A stretch of DNA of 10,037 nt from Acidobacteriota bacterium (lineage in GTDB: Bacteria; Acidobacteriota; Terriglobia; Acidoferrales; UBA7541). The first letter of the stretch is position 1, and each line of letters starts with the position of its first letter. The notes under the pieces were generated by a model that was not told the origin of the DNA, ran no database searches, and was given only the letters and a program-made list of their open reading frames with translations. The position numbers were made by a program, and so were the translations under genes. Positions 1 to 6,106 of this stretch are shown in pieces. The stretch is taken from the NCBI GenBank assembly GCA_019239815.1, contig JAFAZL010000598.1:1-10037 (forward strand), read 5' to 3'.

Positions 1-2184
1 GAGTCGGTGCCATATCTTTACGACAATACCATTGGCGATGGCCCCTATAACGCGTGGATCGATCCGATTCTGGCGGACGAATGGCAGATGATCGGGGCGC
101 GCAACGTGGCGGACATGACGAAGTTTGGGATGCCGGGAGTTTTCACACACGGTGATTTCGATACGTGGTCCCCGGGGTATTTGATGTTCATCGCGGCGAT
201 GCATAACGGGATCAGCCGGCTGTACGAAACTTTCGGCAACGGCGGGGCGGATACGAAAGAGCGGACGCTGGAGCCGGAAGAATATGCGCGGACGTGGTAC
301 AAGCAGAATCCGCCGCTGCCGAAGACGCTGTGGTCGCAGCGCGACAACAATAATTATGAAGAGACGGGACTGCTGACCTCGCTGCATTACTTCAACGAAA
401 ACAAACGGATGTTTCTGAAGAATTTTTATCTGAAGTCAAAGCGGTCGATTGAGAAGCCGAATGCGGAAGGACCGGCGGCGTATGTTTTGCCGGGCGATGA
501 TCCGCGGTCGGAGCTACAGGCGGAATTGCTTCAGGTGATGGACAAGCAGAAGGTGGAGATTTCGCGGGCGACGTCGGCGTTTACCGTGACGTTTCCAGCG
601 AAGAAGAAAGAAGAAGACGGGAAGAAAGGACACGGCGCGAAGGAAGCGGACAAAGATAAGAAAGATACCGAGCCGACGACGAGGGAATTTCCGGCGGGCA
701 GCTACATCATTCGCATGGACCAGCCATATTCGCGCGTAGCGGATGCGCTGCTGGATCACCAGTATTGGAGTCCGGACGATCCGCAGAAGACGCCGTATGA
801 CGATACTGCGTGGACGTTTGGTGAGTTGTTTGGCGTGCAGGTGGTTCGCGTGACCGACGCGAAAGTGTTGAGCGCGGCGATGGAGCATGTGAGCAGCGTG
901 AAGGTGCCGGGCGGAGTGAAGGGCGACGGTACGGTGTTTGCGATCAACAACAATGCGCAGCCGACGCTGGCGACGCTTCGTTACAAATTGAAAGACGCGA
1001 CGATGGAGGCGGCGGAAGAGCCGTTTGAGGCGGGCGGGACGAAGTTCAATCGCGGAACGGTGCTGGTGAAGGGCGTCGGGCGCGGCGATCTCGACAAAGC
1101 GGCGGGCGAATCGGGGGTTGAGGTTGTGGCGCTCGGGAGCGCGCCGGATGTGAAGACGCATCCGCTGCGCGCGGCGCGCGTGGCGTTTGTGCATACGTGG
1201 CTGAGCACGCAGACTGAGGGCTGGTGGCGACTCGCGCTGGACAATATTGGCGTGCCGTACGACTACATGAGCACGCAGGCGATTGCGAAGATCGACGATC
1301 TGCGCGCGAAGTACGACGTGATTTTGTTTCCGCCGGTGGGATTCAACGCGCCGGCGTCGGCGATTATCAATGGGTTGCCGACGTCGTGGGGCAATCCGCT
1401 GCCGTGGAAGAACACGGCGGAGACGCCGAACCTGGTAGGCAAAAATGATTCGACGGACGACATGCGGCCGGGGCTTGGGTGGGATGGGCTGGCGAAACTG
1501 CATGAATTTGTGGCGAAGGGCGGCGTGCTGCTGACCGCGACCGATACGTCGAGTTTTGCGATCGGGAGCGGATTCGAAAATGGCGTGACGCTGAACCAGG
1601 CGCAGAAGATGAATATCGTCGGGTCGGTGCTGAGCGCGCGGCTGGTGGATGGCGCGAGTCCGATTGCTTATGGGTACAGCGAGAAGGTTTCGGTTTACTG
1701 CGACAACGGGCCGATCTTTTCGCTGACGGCGATCGCGGGAGAACGGCGACGGCGGCGGCTTGGGAGTCATTCGAAAGAGCGGCCGACGGGACGCGGGACG
1801 ATTGACGATCCGGATTTCGCGGTGGGGCGGGCGGCGACGGAAGTGCCGGAAGAGAAGTCGACGGAGGCGTGGGAGATTCCGGAAGTGACGGACGAGCAGA
1901 AGATGAACAATCCGCGGGTGATTCCGGAAGCGGATTTGCCGCGCGTGATTTTGCGGTATGCGGATAGCAAGGATCTGCTGGTGTCGGGCTTGCTTGAGGG
2001 CGGAGATGAGATCGCGCAGCATCCGGCGGTGGTGGACGTGCCGTCGGGGGCGGGGCATGTGATTTTGTTTTCGATCAATCCGGTGTATCGCGGGGAGACG
2101 CGAGGGACGTATTCGTTGGTGCTGAATGCGATCATGAATTGGGACAGCCTGAACGTTGGCAGAAAACCGGCGGAAAAACAGTAA
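1..2184 (+). CDS. M14 family zinc carboxypeptidase-like protein, C-terminal part (5' end outside window)
   Basis: The reading frame is open to the left edge, so this is the 3' part of a longer gene; the GTG at 7 is an internal codon rather than a start. Numbering residues from that GTG, residues about 1-80 resemble the end of the catalytic domain of long acidobacterial M14 peptidases: a KFGMPGVFTHG segment, then HNGISRLYETFGN, where E74 is a plausible catalytic Glu. The zinc-binding HxxE...H residues would lie upstream and cannot be checked. A Lys/Glu-rich linker follows at about 199-225, then a long C-terminal region with blocks typical of these proteins (YWSPDDPQKTPYDDT; HTWLSTQTEGWWRLALDNIG) that may adopt a glutamine-amidotransferase-like fold. 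Five consecutive Arg occur at 580-584. Such proteins are usually exported and cleave peptides, but the signal peptide is out of view. The substrate is unknown. Family call is good; activity is inferred. Confidence 0.85.
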   Translation, partial: ESVPYLYDNTIGDGPYNAWIDPILADEWQMIGARNVADMTKFGMPGVFTHGDFDTWSPGYLMFIAAMHNGISRLYETFGNGGADTKERTLEPEEYARTWYKQNPPLPKTLWSQRDNNNYEETGLLTSLHYFNENKRMFLKNFYLKSKRSIEKPNAEGPAAYVLPGDDPRSELQAELLQVMDKQKVEISRATSAFTVTFPAKKKEEDGKKGHGAKEADKDKKDTEPTTREFPAGSYIIRMDQPYSRVADALLDHQYWSPDDPQKTPYDDTAWTFGELFGVQVVRVTDAKVLSAAMEHVSSVKVPGGVKGDGTVFAINNNAQPTLATLRYKLKDATMEAAEEPFEAGGTKFNRGTVLVKGVGRGDLDKAAGESGVEVVALGSAPDVKTHPLRAARVAFVHTWLSTQTEGWWRLALDNIGVPYDYMSTQAIAKIDDLRAKYDVILFPPVGFNAPASAIINGLPTSWGNPLPWKNTAETPNLVGKNDSTDDMRPGLGWDGLAKLHEFVAKGGVLLTATDTSSFAIGSGFENGVTLNQAQKMNIVGSVLSARLVDGASPIAYGYSEKVSVYCDNGPIFSLTAIAGERRRRRLGSHSKERPTGRGTIDDPDFAVGRAATEVPEEKSTEAWEIPEVTDEQKMNNPRVIPEADLPRVILRYADSKDLLVSGLLEGGDEIAQHPAVVDVPSGAGHVILFSINPVYRGETRGTYSLVLNAIMNWDSLNVGRKPAEKQ

Positions 2185-2240
2185 GAAACACGTGACCGGG
2201 GTCTGGAAAGCGGGCGGCTGGTGTTTTTAGCCGATTGCGG

Positions 2241-2246
2241 TACAAT
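2241..2246 (+). promoter_or_regulatory. Possible -10 element (TACAAT) of the ABM gene
   Basis: TACAAT matches the bacterial -10 consensus at five of six positions. It ends nine bases before the ATG at 2256, so transcription would begin only about two to four bases before the start codon. No convincing -35 element is visible 16-18 bases upstream. There is also no Shine-Dalgarno sequence before the ATG, which fits a leaderless or nearly leaderless message. Confidence 0.4.
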
Positions 2247-2255
2247 CCCGGCCCT

Positions 2256-2648
2256 ATGGCGAAACGTGCAACCAGGCCTTCTAGCCGACCGCGTCGAAGT
2301 CGCCCCGCCGGACTTCGTCGGAACGCCGCGCGTAAATCGAAAGATGGGAAGCTGCCGAAAGAGGCGGTAACACTCGTCGTGTTGCTGAAAGCCCGTGAAG
2401 GGCAGGAGCCGTTGCTCGAAGCGGAGTTGCGCGCGTTGGTGGGACCGACGCGGCGCGAAGATGGGTGCATTACTTACGATCTACATCGCGGCGCCGATGC
2501 GCCGAGTTCATTCTTGCTGCATGAAGTCTGGGAAACGCGGGAGGCGCATCGCGCTCATACGCAGACGCCGCACTTTATTCGGTGGAACGCGCGCAAAGAC
2601 TCACTCCTGACGAATCGCGACGCCACATTCTGGACGCAGATCATCTAG
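2256..2648 (+). CDS. Antibiotic biosynthesis monooxygenase (ABM) domain protein with basic N-terminal tail
   Basis: A 130-residue protein. Residues about 37-125 fit the ABM/YgiN-like dimeric alpha+beta barrel: a first strand AVTLVVLLKAREGQE, an amphipathic helix, GCITYDLHRG, SSFLLHEVWETREAHRAHTQTPHF, and a final FWTQII strand. Members of this family oxidise quinols or polyketides, degrade haem, or have no known reaction; this sequence does not fix the substrate. Residues 1-36 are an extra tail rich in Arg, Lys, Pro, Ser and Ala (14 basic residues), absent from typical members of about 95-105 residues. I chose ATG 2256 over an in-frame TTG at 2235, because that codon lies upstream of the likely -10 element. 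The gene is convergent with the VWA gene, 44 bases away. It seems to have its own promoter. Confidence 0.75.
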   Translation: MAKRATRPSSRPRRSRPAGLRRNAARKSKDGKLPKEAVTLVVLLKAREGQEPLLEAELRALVGPTRREDGCITYDLHRGADAPSSFLLHEVWETREAHRAHTQTPHFIRWNARKDSLLTNRDATFWTQII

Positions 2649-2692
2649 GCCGCAGTGAATCGCGTTTGCAAACTGAAACCTTGTAAGTCTGC

Positions 2693-3880
2693 TTAGGATT
2701 CCGGCGGGCCGACGTAGTAGCCGGGGCGGTTGCGAACCTTCCAATCTTTCGAATCCTTTACACCTTTTGTTGCTGATTTTGCGAGCGATACTTTGATTTC
2801 GTGGTAGCCGTTGGCATTGGTGCCCGTGGGCGCATAGCTGACGGAGTATTGCGAGTGGAGTTCGCCACCGATCTGGTCGAGCGCGGTTTCGATCGAACGG
2901 TCTTTGAAAGTGCCGATGTGTTCGCCGCCGGTGCCGGCCGCGGCAAGTTCGAGCGGGTTGCCTATCACTTTATCTTTTACGTGCTTGATGGCCCAGATGA
3001 TGGCCTGACCCATGTCGCCGCTACCGAGACGCGCGGCGTCGGTTTCTGGAGTTTGCACGGTGCCGGGCATTGGCGGGGCTCCGAAGGTGCCGGGCGGCGT
3101 GACTTGCGGTGTGTTATCGCGCGGCTCGGCCTGTAGTTGCGCGCGCGTCGTGGAAAGACCGACGCTATAAATCGTGATGTTGGCGAGCTGAGCCCGGCGG
3201 AGCACTTCGCCGAATTGCGTGCCGCTGCCGACGTCGGTGGCTTCGGAAATGACGAGCATCACGCGGCGGCGGCCCGGTTGATCGGAGGTGGGTTGCGGCT
3301 GGCTGCTCAACATTTCGATTCCGGCGGTCATCGCGTCGTAGAGTTTCGCTCCGGACGTCCCGGGTTGGAGATGCGCGAAGATGTTCTCGATCTTGTCGCC
3401 GTTATGGGTGAAGCCCCGGAGCTTATCGACGGAATCATTGAAGCCGATGATCGCAGCTTCGCCGTTGGCGCCCATGACGGTTTGGGTGATGAGGATGCCT
3501 GCTTTGCTGATCTGCGGCAGAAATGCAGCGACGCGCGAACTCGTTTCGACGAGTACAACGATGGAGAGAGGATCGCCGCCCATATCGAAGTGCAAAATGC
3601 GTTGCGGCACGCCGTTGTCGGTGATCAGAAAATCTTTTGCGTCGAGCGTGTGGATCATGTTGCCTTTGTTATCGCGAACGGTGATGGGCGTGTAGACGAG
3701 AGAGACGCTGACGCCGATCTTTGCTCCGTTCTGGGCGTCGCGAGGAGGTTGCTGAATCGCGGAGCCGGGTTGGGGCGTGATCGGACCGGACGTCGATTGC
3801 GCGAAAAGGGAAGGCGCACATGCGAGAAACGCCGCCGCGGAAGCAGCGAAAAGCAACCTTGAGGCGGATAGGCGGTTCAT
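2693..3880 (-). CDS. VWFA-related acidobacterial secreted protein (TIGR03436-like) with altered MIDAS
   Basis: A 395-residue protein. It starts with a signal peptide (MNRL, hydrophobic residues about 9-26, likely cleavage at LFA|QS near 27/28) and a Gln/Pro-rich spacer. Residues about 58-100 form the small beta-domain usual for this family (TPITVRDNKGNMIHTLDAKDF, then DNGVPQRILHF). A von Willebrand factor A fold follows at about 104-245 (LSIVVLVETS, IIGFND, LYDAMTAGIEML, RRRVMLVISEATD, ITIYSVGLS). The C-terminus has SQYSVSYAPTG and ends in the family's RPGYYV motif. The metal-binding (MIDAS) residues are changed: ETSSR (112-116) instead of DxSxS, Ala178 where Thr is expected, and Glu213 where Asp is expected. 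The start is supported by GGAGG at 3893-3897, 12 bases from the ATG. The gene is divergent from the LOG gene. The function of this family is unknown; export to the periplasm or surface is inferred. Confidence 0.85.
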   Translation of the reverse strand: MNRLSASRLLFAASAAAFLACAPSLFAQSTSGPITPQPGSAIQQPPRDAQNGAKIGVSVSLVYTPITVRDNKGNMIHTLDAKDFLITDNGVPQRILHFDMGGDPLSIVVLVETSSRVAAFLPQISKAGILITQTVMGANGEAAIIGFNDSVDKLRGFTHNGDKIENIFAHLQPGTSGAKLYDAMTAGIEMLSSQPQPTSDQPGRRRVMLVISEATDVGSGTQFGEVLRRAQLANITIYSVGLSTTRAQLQAEPRDNTPQVTPPGTFGAPPMPGTVQTPETDAARLGSGDMGQAIIWAIKHVKDKVIGNPLELAAAGTGGEHIGTFKDRSIETALDQIGGELHSQYSVSYAPTGTNANGYHEIKVSLAKSATKGVKDSKDWKVRNRPGYYVGPPES

Positions 3881-3939
3881 GGCGAGGCGAAACCTCCGCG
3901 CACAGTGTATCCAATTCGACGCAATTCCGACGACAAGCG

Positions 3940-3968
3940 TTGCCGCCGAGGGTATCCGTTTCTAAAAT
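3940..3968 (+). promoter_or_regulatory. Sigma70-type promoter of the LOG-family gene
   Basis: TTGCCG at 3940-3945 and TAAAAT at 3963-3968 are separated by exactly 17 bases. Transcription would start near 3975, leaving a 22-base leader with a ribosome binding site before the ATG at 3997. It lies in the 116-base gap between the divergent VWA and LOG genes. Confidence 0.6.
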
Positions 3969-3986
3969 GGTTAACGGACATTTTTC

Positions 3987-3990
3987 GGAG
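3987..3990 (+). promoter_or_regulatory. Ribosome binding site that sets the LOG start
   Basis: GGAG lies six bases before the ATG at 3997. Together with the promoter just upstream, it rules out the longer in-frame starts at 3820 and 3967: the first would begin inside the signal-peptide region of the divergent gene, and the second lies inside the -10 element. Confidence 0.6.
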
Positions 3991-3996
3991 CGCCCG

Positions 3997-4941
3997 ATGG
4001 CGGCACGACAGACGAAATCGAAATCGACAGCAAAATCAAGAAAAACCCGCGCGAAATCAGAAGACAGCCCGGCAAAGGTCAAAAAAACAAAACTTACGCC
4101 CATGCATGCGCCGTTGGCGCCGTACAAAGACCCGCATTTCCTGGATAGTACGGCGGCGCGGCCGATTCGCATCCTGACGGAGTACTTGCACCCACTGATC
4201 CAGCTCAAAAAGGAAGGGATCGGCGACACGATCGTCATGTTTGGTTCGGCGCGGATTGAATCACGCGAGAGCGCGCTGGCGCGGCTGGGGAAATTGAAGA
4301 ACCGCGCGGCACTGAAGCGCGTGGCGGCACAACGAGCGGCGTATCGGCAGCCGTTGCGGGATGCGCGGAGCGCGCTGGAAATGTCGCGCTACTACGAGCA
4401 GGCAAGGGAGCTGTCGCACCGCATCACGAAGTGGGCGATGACGCTGGGCGAGAGGCCGCGACGCTTTGTCGTTTGCTCGGGCGGCGGACCAGGAATCATG
4501 GAAGCAGCGAATCGCGGCGCGATGGAGGCCGGTGGTAAATCGATCGGTCTGTCGATCGAGCTGCCGCACGAGCAATTTGCCAATCCATATATCAGCCCGG
4601 AGCTAAGCCTCAACTTTCACTACTTTTTCATGAGGAAGCTATGGTTTGCGCAGATCGCCAAGGCGCTGATCGTTTTTCCCGGCGGATTCGGAACGATGGA
4701 TGAGTTTTGGGAAATGCTGACGCTGCTGCAAACGGGCAAGCTGCCAAAGCACAGCCTGATCCTTATCTATGGGCGCAAATATTGGGATCAGGTGCTGAAT
4801 TTCCGCGCGATTTTGCGCTGGGGAATGATCAGCCCGAGCGAGTACAAGATGCTCCAGTTTGCCGATACGGTGGACGAGGCGTTTGACCGGATTAAGACCG
4901 GGCTCGAGAAGTACCATATGGAGCTGGATTCGGATCTCTAG
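3997..4941 (+). CDS. LOG family protein (lysine decarboxylase-like / cytokinin phosphoribohydrolase fold)
   Basis: A 314-residue cytoplasmic protein of the LOG/TIGR00730 family. The Rossmann-like core shows FGSARI (82-87), the nucleotide-binding loop SGGGPGIMEA (161-170), R213-K214 after HYFFM, and the signature PGGFGTMDE (228-236), where the Glu is the expected catalytic residue. LOG enzymes hydrolyse nucleoside 5'-monophosphates, releasing base and ribose 5-phosphate; many are annotated as lysine decarboxylases without support. The exact substrate is not shown here. Residues 1-35 form a Lys/Arg/Ser/Thr-rich tail outside the fold. Residues about 88-145 are a long charged helical insertion between the first strand and the nucleotide loop, as in the larger LOG subgroup. 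The gene stands alone, divergent from the VWA gene. Confidence 0.88.
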   Translation: MAARQTKSKSTAKSRKTRAKSEDSPAKVKKTKLTPMHAPLAPYKDPHFLDSTAARPIRILTEYLHPLIQLKKEGIGDTIVMFGSARIESRESALARLGKLKNRAALKRVAAQRAAYRQPLRDARSALEMSRYYEQARELSHRITKWAMTLGERPRRFVVCSGGGPGIMEAANRGAMEAGGKSIGLSIELPHEQFANPYISPELSLNFHYFFMRKLWFAQIAKALIVFPGGFGTMDEFWEMLTLLQTGKLPKHSLILIYGRKYWDQVLNFRAILRWGMISPSEYKMLQFADTVDEAFDRIKTGLEKYHMELDSDL

Positions 4942-5110
4942 AAGCGGACGGTGCGAGTTTTTCGCGGTCTTTTGATGCTGTTTTCGCCGGGCCTCAGGCT
5001 TCCTACATACTTTCTCCTATGCGATTCCGGGGCTTTCCGTATGGCGGGTGATAGCGCCGAACCTTATCCTCCTAGCGCACCTAGTTACTCTGCAGATTTG
5101 GGGGTTTGCT
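4942..5110 (+). other. Intergenic region / probable leader of small secreted protein 1
   Basis: This 169-base stretch between the LOG stop and the next ATG has no coding signal I trust. The in-frame extension to a GTG at 5048 has no better start context than ATG 5111. It contains short hairpin-capable segments (for example GGCG and CGCC flanking GGTGATAG near 5044-5060) and a possible TACATA at 5004-5009 without a convincing -35. I did not recognise any known riboswitch. Confidence 0.3.
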
Positions 5111-5437
5111 ATGGAACTGGAGCGACGAACTGGGATTCTGGAATACGGAAAACTGGCCGTTACGTTGTTAGCTCTTGGCGGGTTTCTGCTCTTCACCGGG
5201 GCGCCCCGAGTGAAAGCGAATGAAGCGGAGTGCCAGCATCGCACCGAACACGCCGACCACGAACTTCATGAAGCCATCAAGCATCACGGCTGGGACAGCA
5301 AACAAGCCGAGCATGCGCGGCACGAATTGTCGGAAGCGCGCGAATATTGCTGGGCGCAAGATCATAAGTGGTGGGACGTGGAAGGCCACGAATGGCGGTC
5401 GGAGCGCCACTGGGATGACGATCACGGCCATCAATAA
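5111..5437 (+). CDS. Small secreted His/Glu/Trp-rich protein, predicted helical hairpin
   Basis: A 108-residue protein of unknown function. It has a short N-terminus (MELERRTGILEYGK), a hydrophobic segment at 15-29 and a likely signal-peptidase site after VKA (residue 36). The predicted mature part of 72 residues has 13 His, many Glu and five or more Trp. It contains a near-repeat, EHADHELHEA (46-55) and EHARHELSEA (67-76), 21 residues apart. The only two cysteines, C41 and C80, sit almost symmetrically about G60, which suggests two antiparallel helices closed by a disulfide. The His clusters could bind metal, but that is inference. I chose ATG 5111 because a G-run (5100-5104) lies six bases upstream and the signal peptide starts just after it. 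A terminator follows, so it is probably transcribed alone. The following small gene shares its signal-peptide design. Confidence 0.75.
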   Translation: MELERRTGILEYGKLAVTLLALGGFLLFTGAPRVKANEAECQHRTEHADHELHEAIKHHGWDSKQAEHARHELSEAREYCWAQDHKWWDVEGHEWRSERHWDDDHGHQ

Positions 5438-5440
5438 TTT

Positions 5441-5466
5441 CCGAGCCTGACGTTGCAGCTCGGTTT
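5441..5466 (+). terminator. Possible weak terminator after small secreted protein 1
   Basis: CCGAGC (5441-5446) and GCTCGG (5458-5463) form a six-bp stem with an 11-base loop, followed by four T (5464-5467). It lies three bases after the stop codon. The short stem and T run make it weaker than the terminator at 5496. Confidence 0.35.
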
Positions 5467-5495
5467 TGACTTCATAAAATCTTGAGAGCAGTCGG

Positions 5496-5526
5496 ACGCG
5501 GCGAAGCGATTCGCCGCGTTTTTTTT
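5496..5526 (+). terminator. Strong intrinsic terminator
   Basis: A perfect ten-bp stem (5496-5505 with 5510-5519) containing CGCGGCGAA, a GCGA tetraloop, and a run of eight T (5519-5526). It has no matching T run on the minus strand, so it acts rightward. It separates the two small secreted protein genes and argues that the second has its own promoter. Confidence 0.9.
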
Positions 5527-5640
5527 GAAGTCTTCGAAATCGCCAATGTTCATGCGCTTTCCAGAGTTGCACAACATCTCCACCCACGGCGTGTTTGATA
5601 ACTACCAGCAAAAGCCCGAAACAGCCCCGGGAGGCGGTTG

Positions 5641-5646
5641 AGGAGG
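5641..5646 (+). promoter_or_regulatory. Ribosome binding site of small secreted protein 2
   Basis: AGGAGG five bases before ATG 5652 is a near-perfect Shine-Dalgarno sequence. It decides the start against an upstream in-frame ATG at 5595. Confidence 0.75.
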
Positions 5647-5651
5647 ACGTC

Positions 5652-5945
5652 ATGCAATGGCACCAGTCTGGATTGAAGGCGACGTTTGGAAAGGCTGTGT
5701 TGTCTGCGGCGGTACTCGGTGGATTCATATTTTTCGGTGGTGCGTCGAGCGCGCAGGCTGCACAGGACGACGACTATCATCGGCCTGTCGAACGCTACTA
5801 CGAAGGACGCGATCACTATCGCCCAGAACCAGAGCATTGGCGGCACGAGCGATATGAACGCTATGAGCGCCACGAGCGCCGCGAACGTGAGCGCGAATAC
5901 GAGCGTGGCTGGTATGACCGCTTCGGCTGCTTCCATCGCTACTAG
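5652..5945 (+). CDS. Small secreted Arg/Glu/Tyr-rich protein
   Basis: A 97-residue protein of unknown function. The N-terminus is a signal peptide: GLKATFGK, a hydrophobic segment at 15-31, and a likely cleavage site after AQA (residue 36). The mature part of about 61 residues is low-complexity and highly charged, with seven Glu-Arg pairs between residues 66 and 85 interspersed with Tyr and His, and a C-terminus FGCFHRY holding its only cysteine (C93). The signal region matches the preceding small protein residue for residue at many positions (GK at 13-14, LGGF at 22-25, F28, GA at 30-31, A36), while the mature parts do not look alike. It is followed by a long hairpin and a bidirectional terminator. 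A role in the envelope, such as binding a polymer or metal, is possible but unsupported. Confidence 0.72.
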   Translation: MQWHQSGLKATFGKAVLSAAVLGGFIFFGGASSAQAAQDDDYHRPVERYYEGRDHYRPEPEHWRHERYERYERHERREREREYERGWYDRFGCFHRY

Positions 5946-5962
5946 CGTTAACTAGGGCGCCG

Positions 5963-6011
5963 CGCTTCAGTCGAGAGGCTCAGGGAAGTCCGAGCCTCGC
6001 TGAGTGAAGCG
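5963..6011 (+). other. Long imperfect hairpin in the 3' untranslated region
   Basis: CGCTTCA (5963-5969) pairs with TGAAGCG (6005-6011), and GAGGCTC (5975-5981) with GAGCCTC (5992-5998). Three weaker pairs lie between the two stems, and the loop is ten bases. It begins 17 bases after the stop codon at 5945 and has no T run, so it is not itself a standard terminator; it could stabilise the message end or be a protein site. Confidence 0.55.
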
Positions 6012-6025
6012 AACAATTCGGTGAG

Positions 6026-6058
6026 AAAAACAAACGGGGCGCCTGGCGCCCCGTTTTT
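6026..6058. terminator. Bidirectional intrinsic terminator between convergent genes
   Basis: A ten-bp stem (6032-6041 with 6047-6056, core GGGGCG/CGCCCC) and a five-base loop. On the plus strand it runs into five T (6054-6058). On the minus strand the run of A at 6026-6034 (one C) gives a U-rich tail. It serves the small secreted protein gene on its left and the zinc-ribbon gene on its right. Confidence 0.88.
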
Positions 6059-6106
6059 GCTGCGTGATTGCGAAGTTTTAGTCGAAGAAGATTTTCGAAA
6101 ATTTGA

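Noticed and set aside
601..681. The Lys/Glu-rich segment in the M14 protein as a separate inserted element
   Set aside because: It reads as a flexible linker in frame between two family-like regions, with no flanking repeats.
1741..1761. A compensated frameshift at the five-Arg run in the M14 protein
   Set aside because: The frame continues into PTGRGTIDDPD, which looks like normal family sequence, so a local Arg-rich loop is the simpler reading.
514..2058. A 514-codon open frame on the minus strand inside the M14 peptidase gene
   Set aside because: Its protein is extremely rich in Arg, His and Pro with no domain, as expected for an antisense frame of a GC-rich gene whose plus-strand protein has clear family motifs.
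3137..3862. A 241-codon plus-strand frame inside the VWA gene
   Set aside because: It lies opposite a gene with signal peptide, family motifs and ribosome binding site, and shows no recognisable domain.
3861..3880. A lipoprotein signal at C21 of the VWA protein
   Set aside because: The residues before the cysteine (F-L-A) do not fit the usual L-x-[AG]-C lipobox well, and LFA|QS is a better signal peptidase I site.
3904..3909. TACACT on the minus strand as a -10 element for the VWA gene
   Set aside because: Transcription would start about at the GGAGG ribosome binding site itself, and no -35 element is at the right distance.
4942..5110. A riboswitch in the leader of small secreted protein 1
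   Set aside because: I compared it by eye with the conserved cores of c-di-GMP, TPP, cobalamin and glycine riboswitches and found no match; the hairpins are short. An Infernal/Rfam search would settle it.
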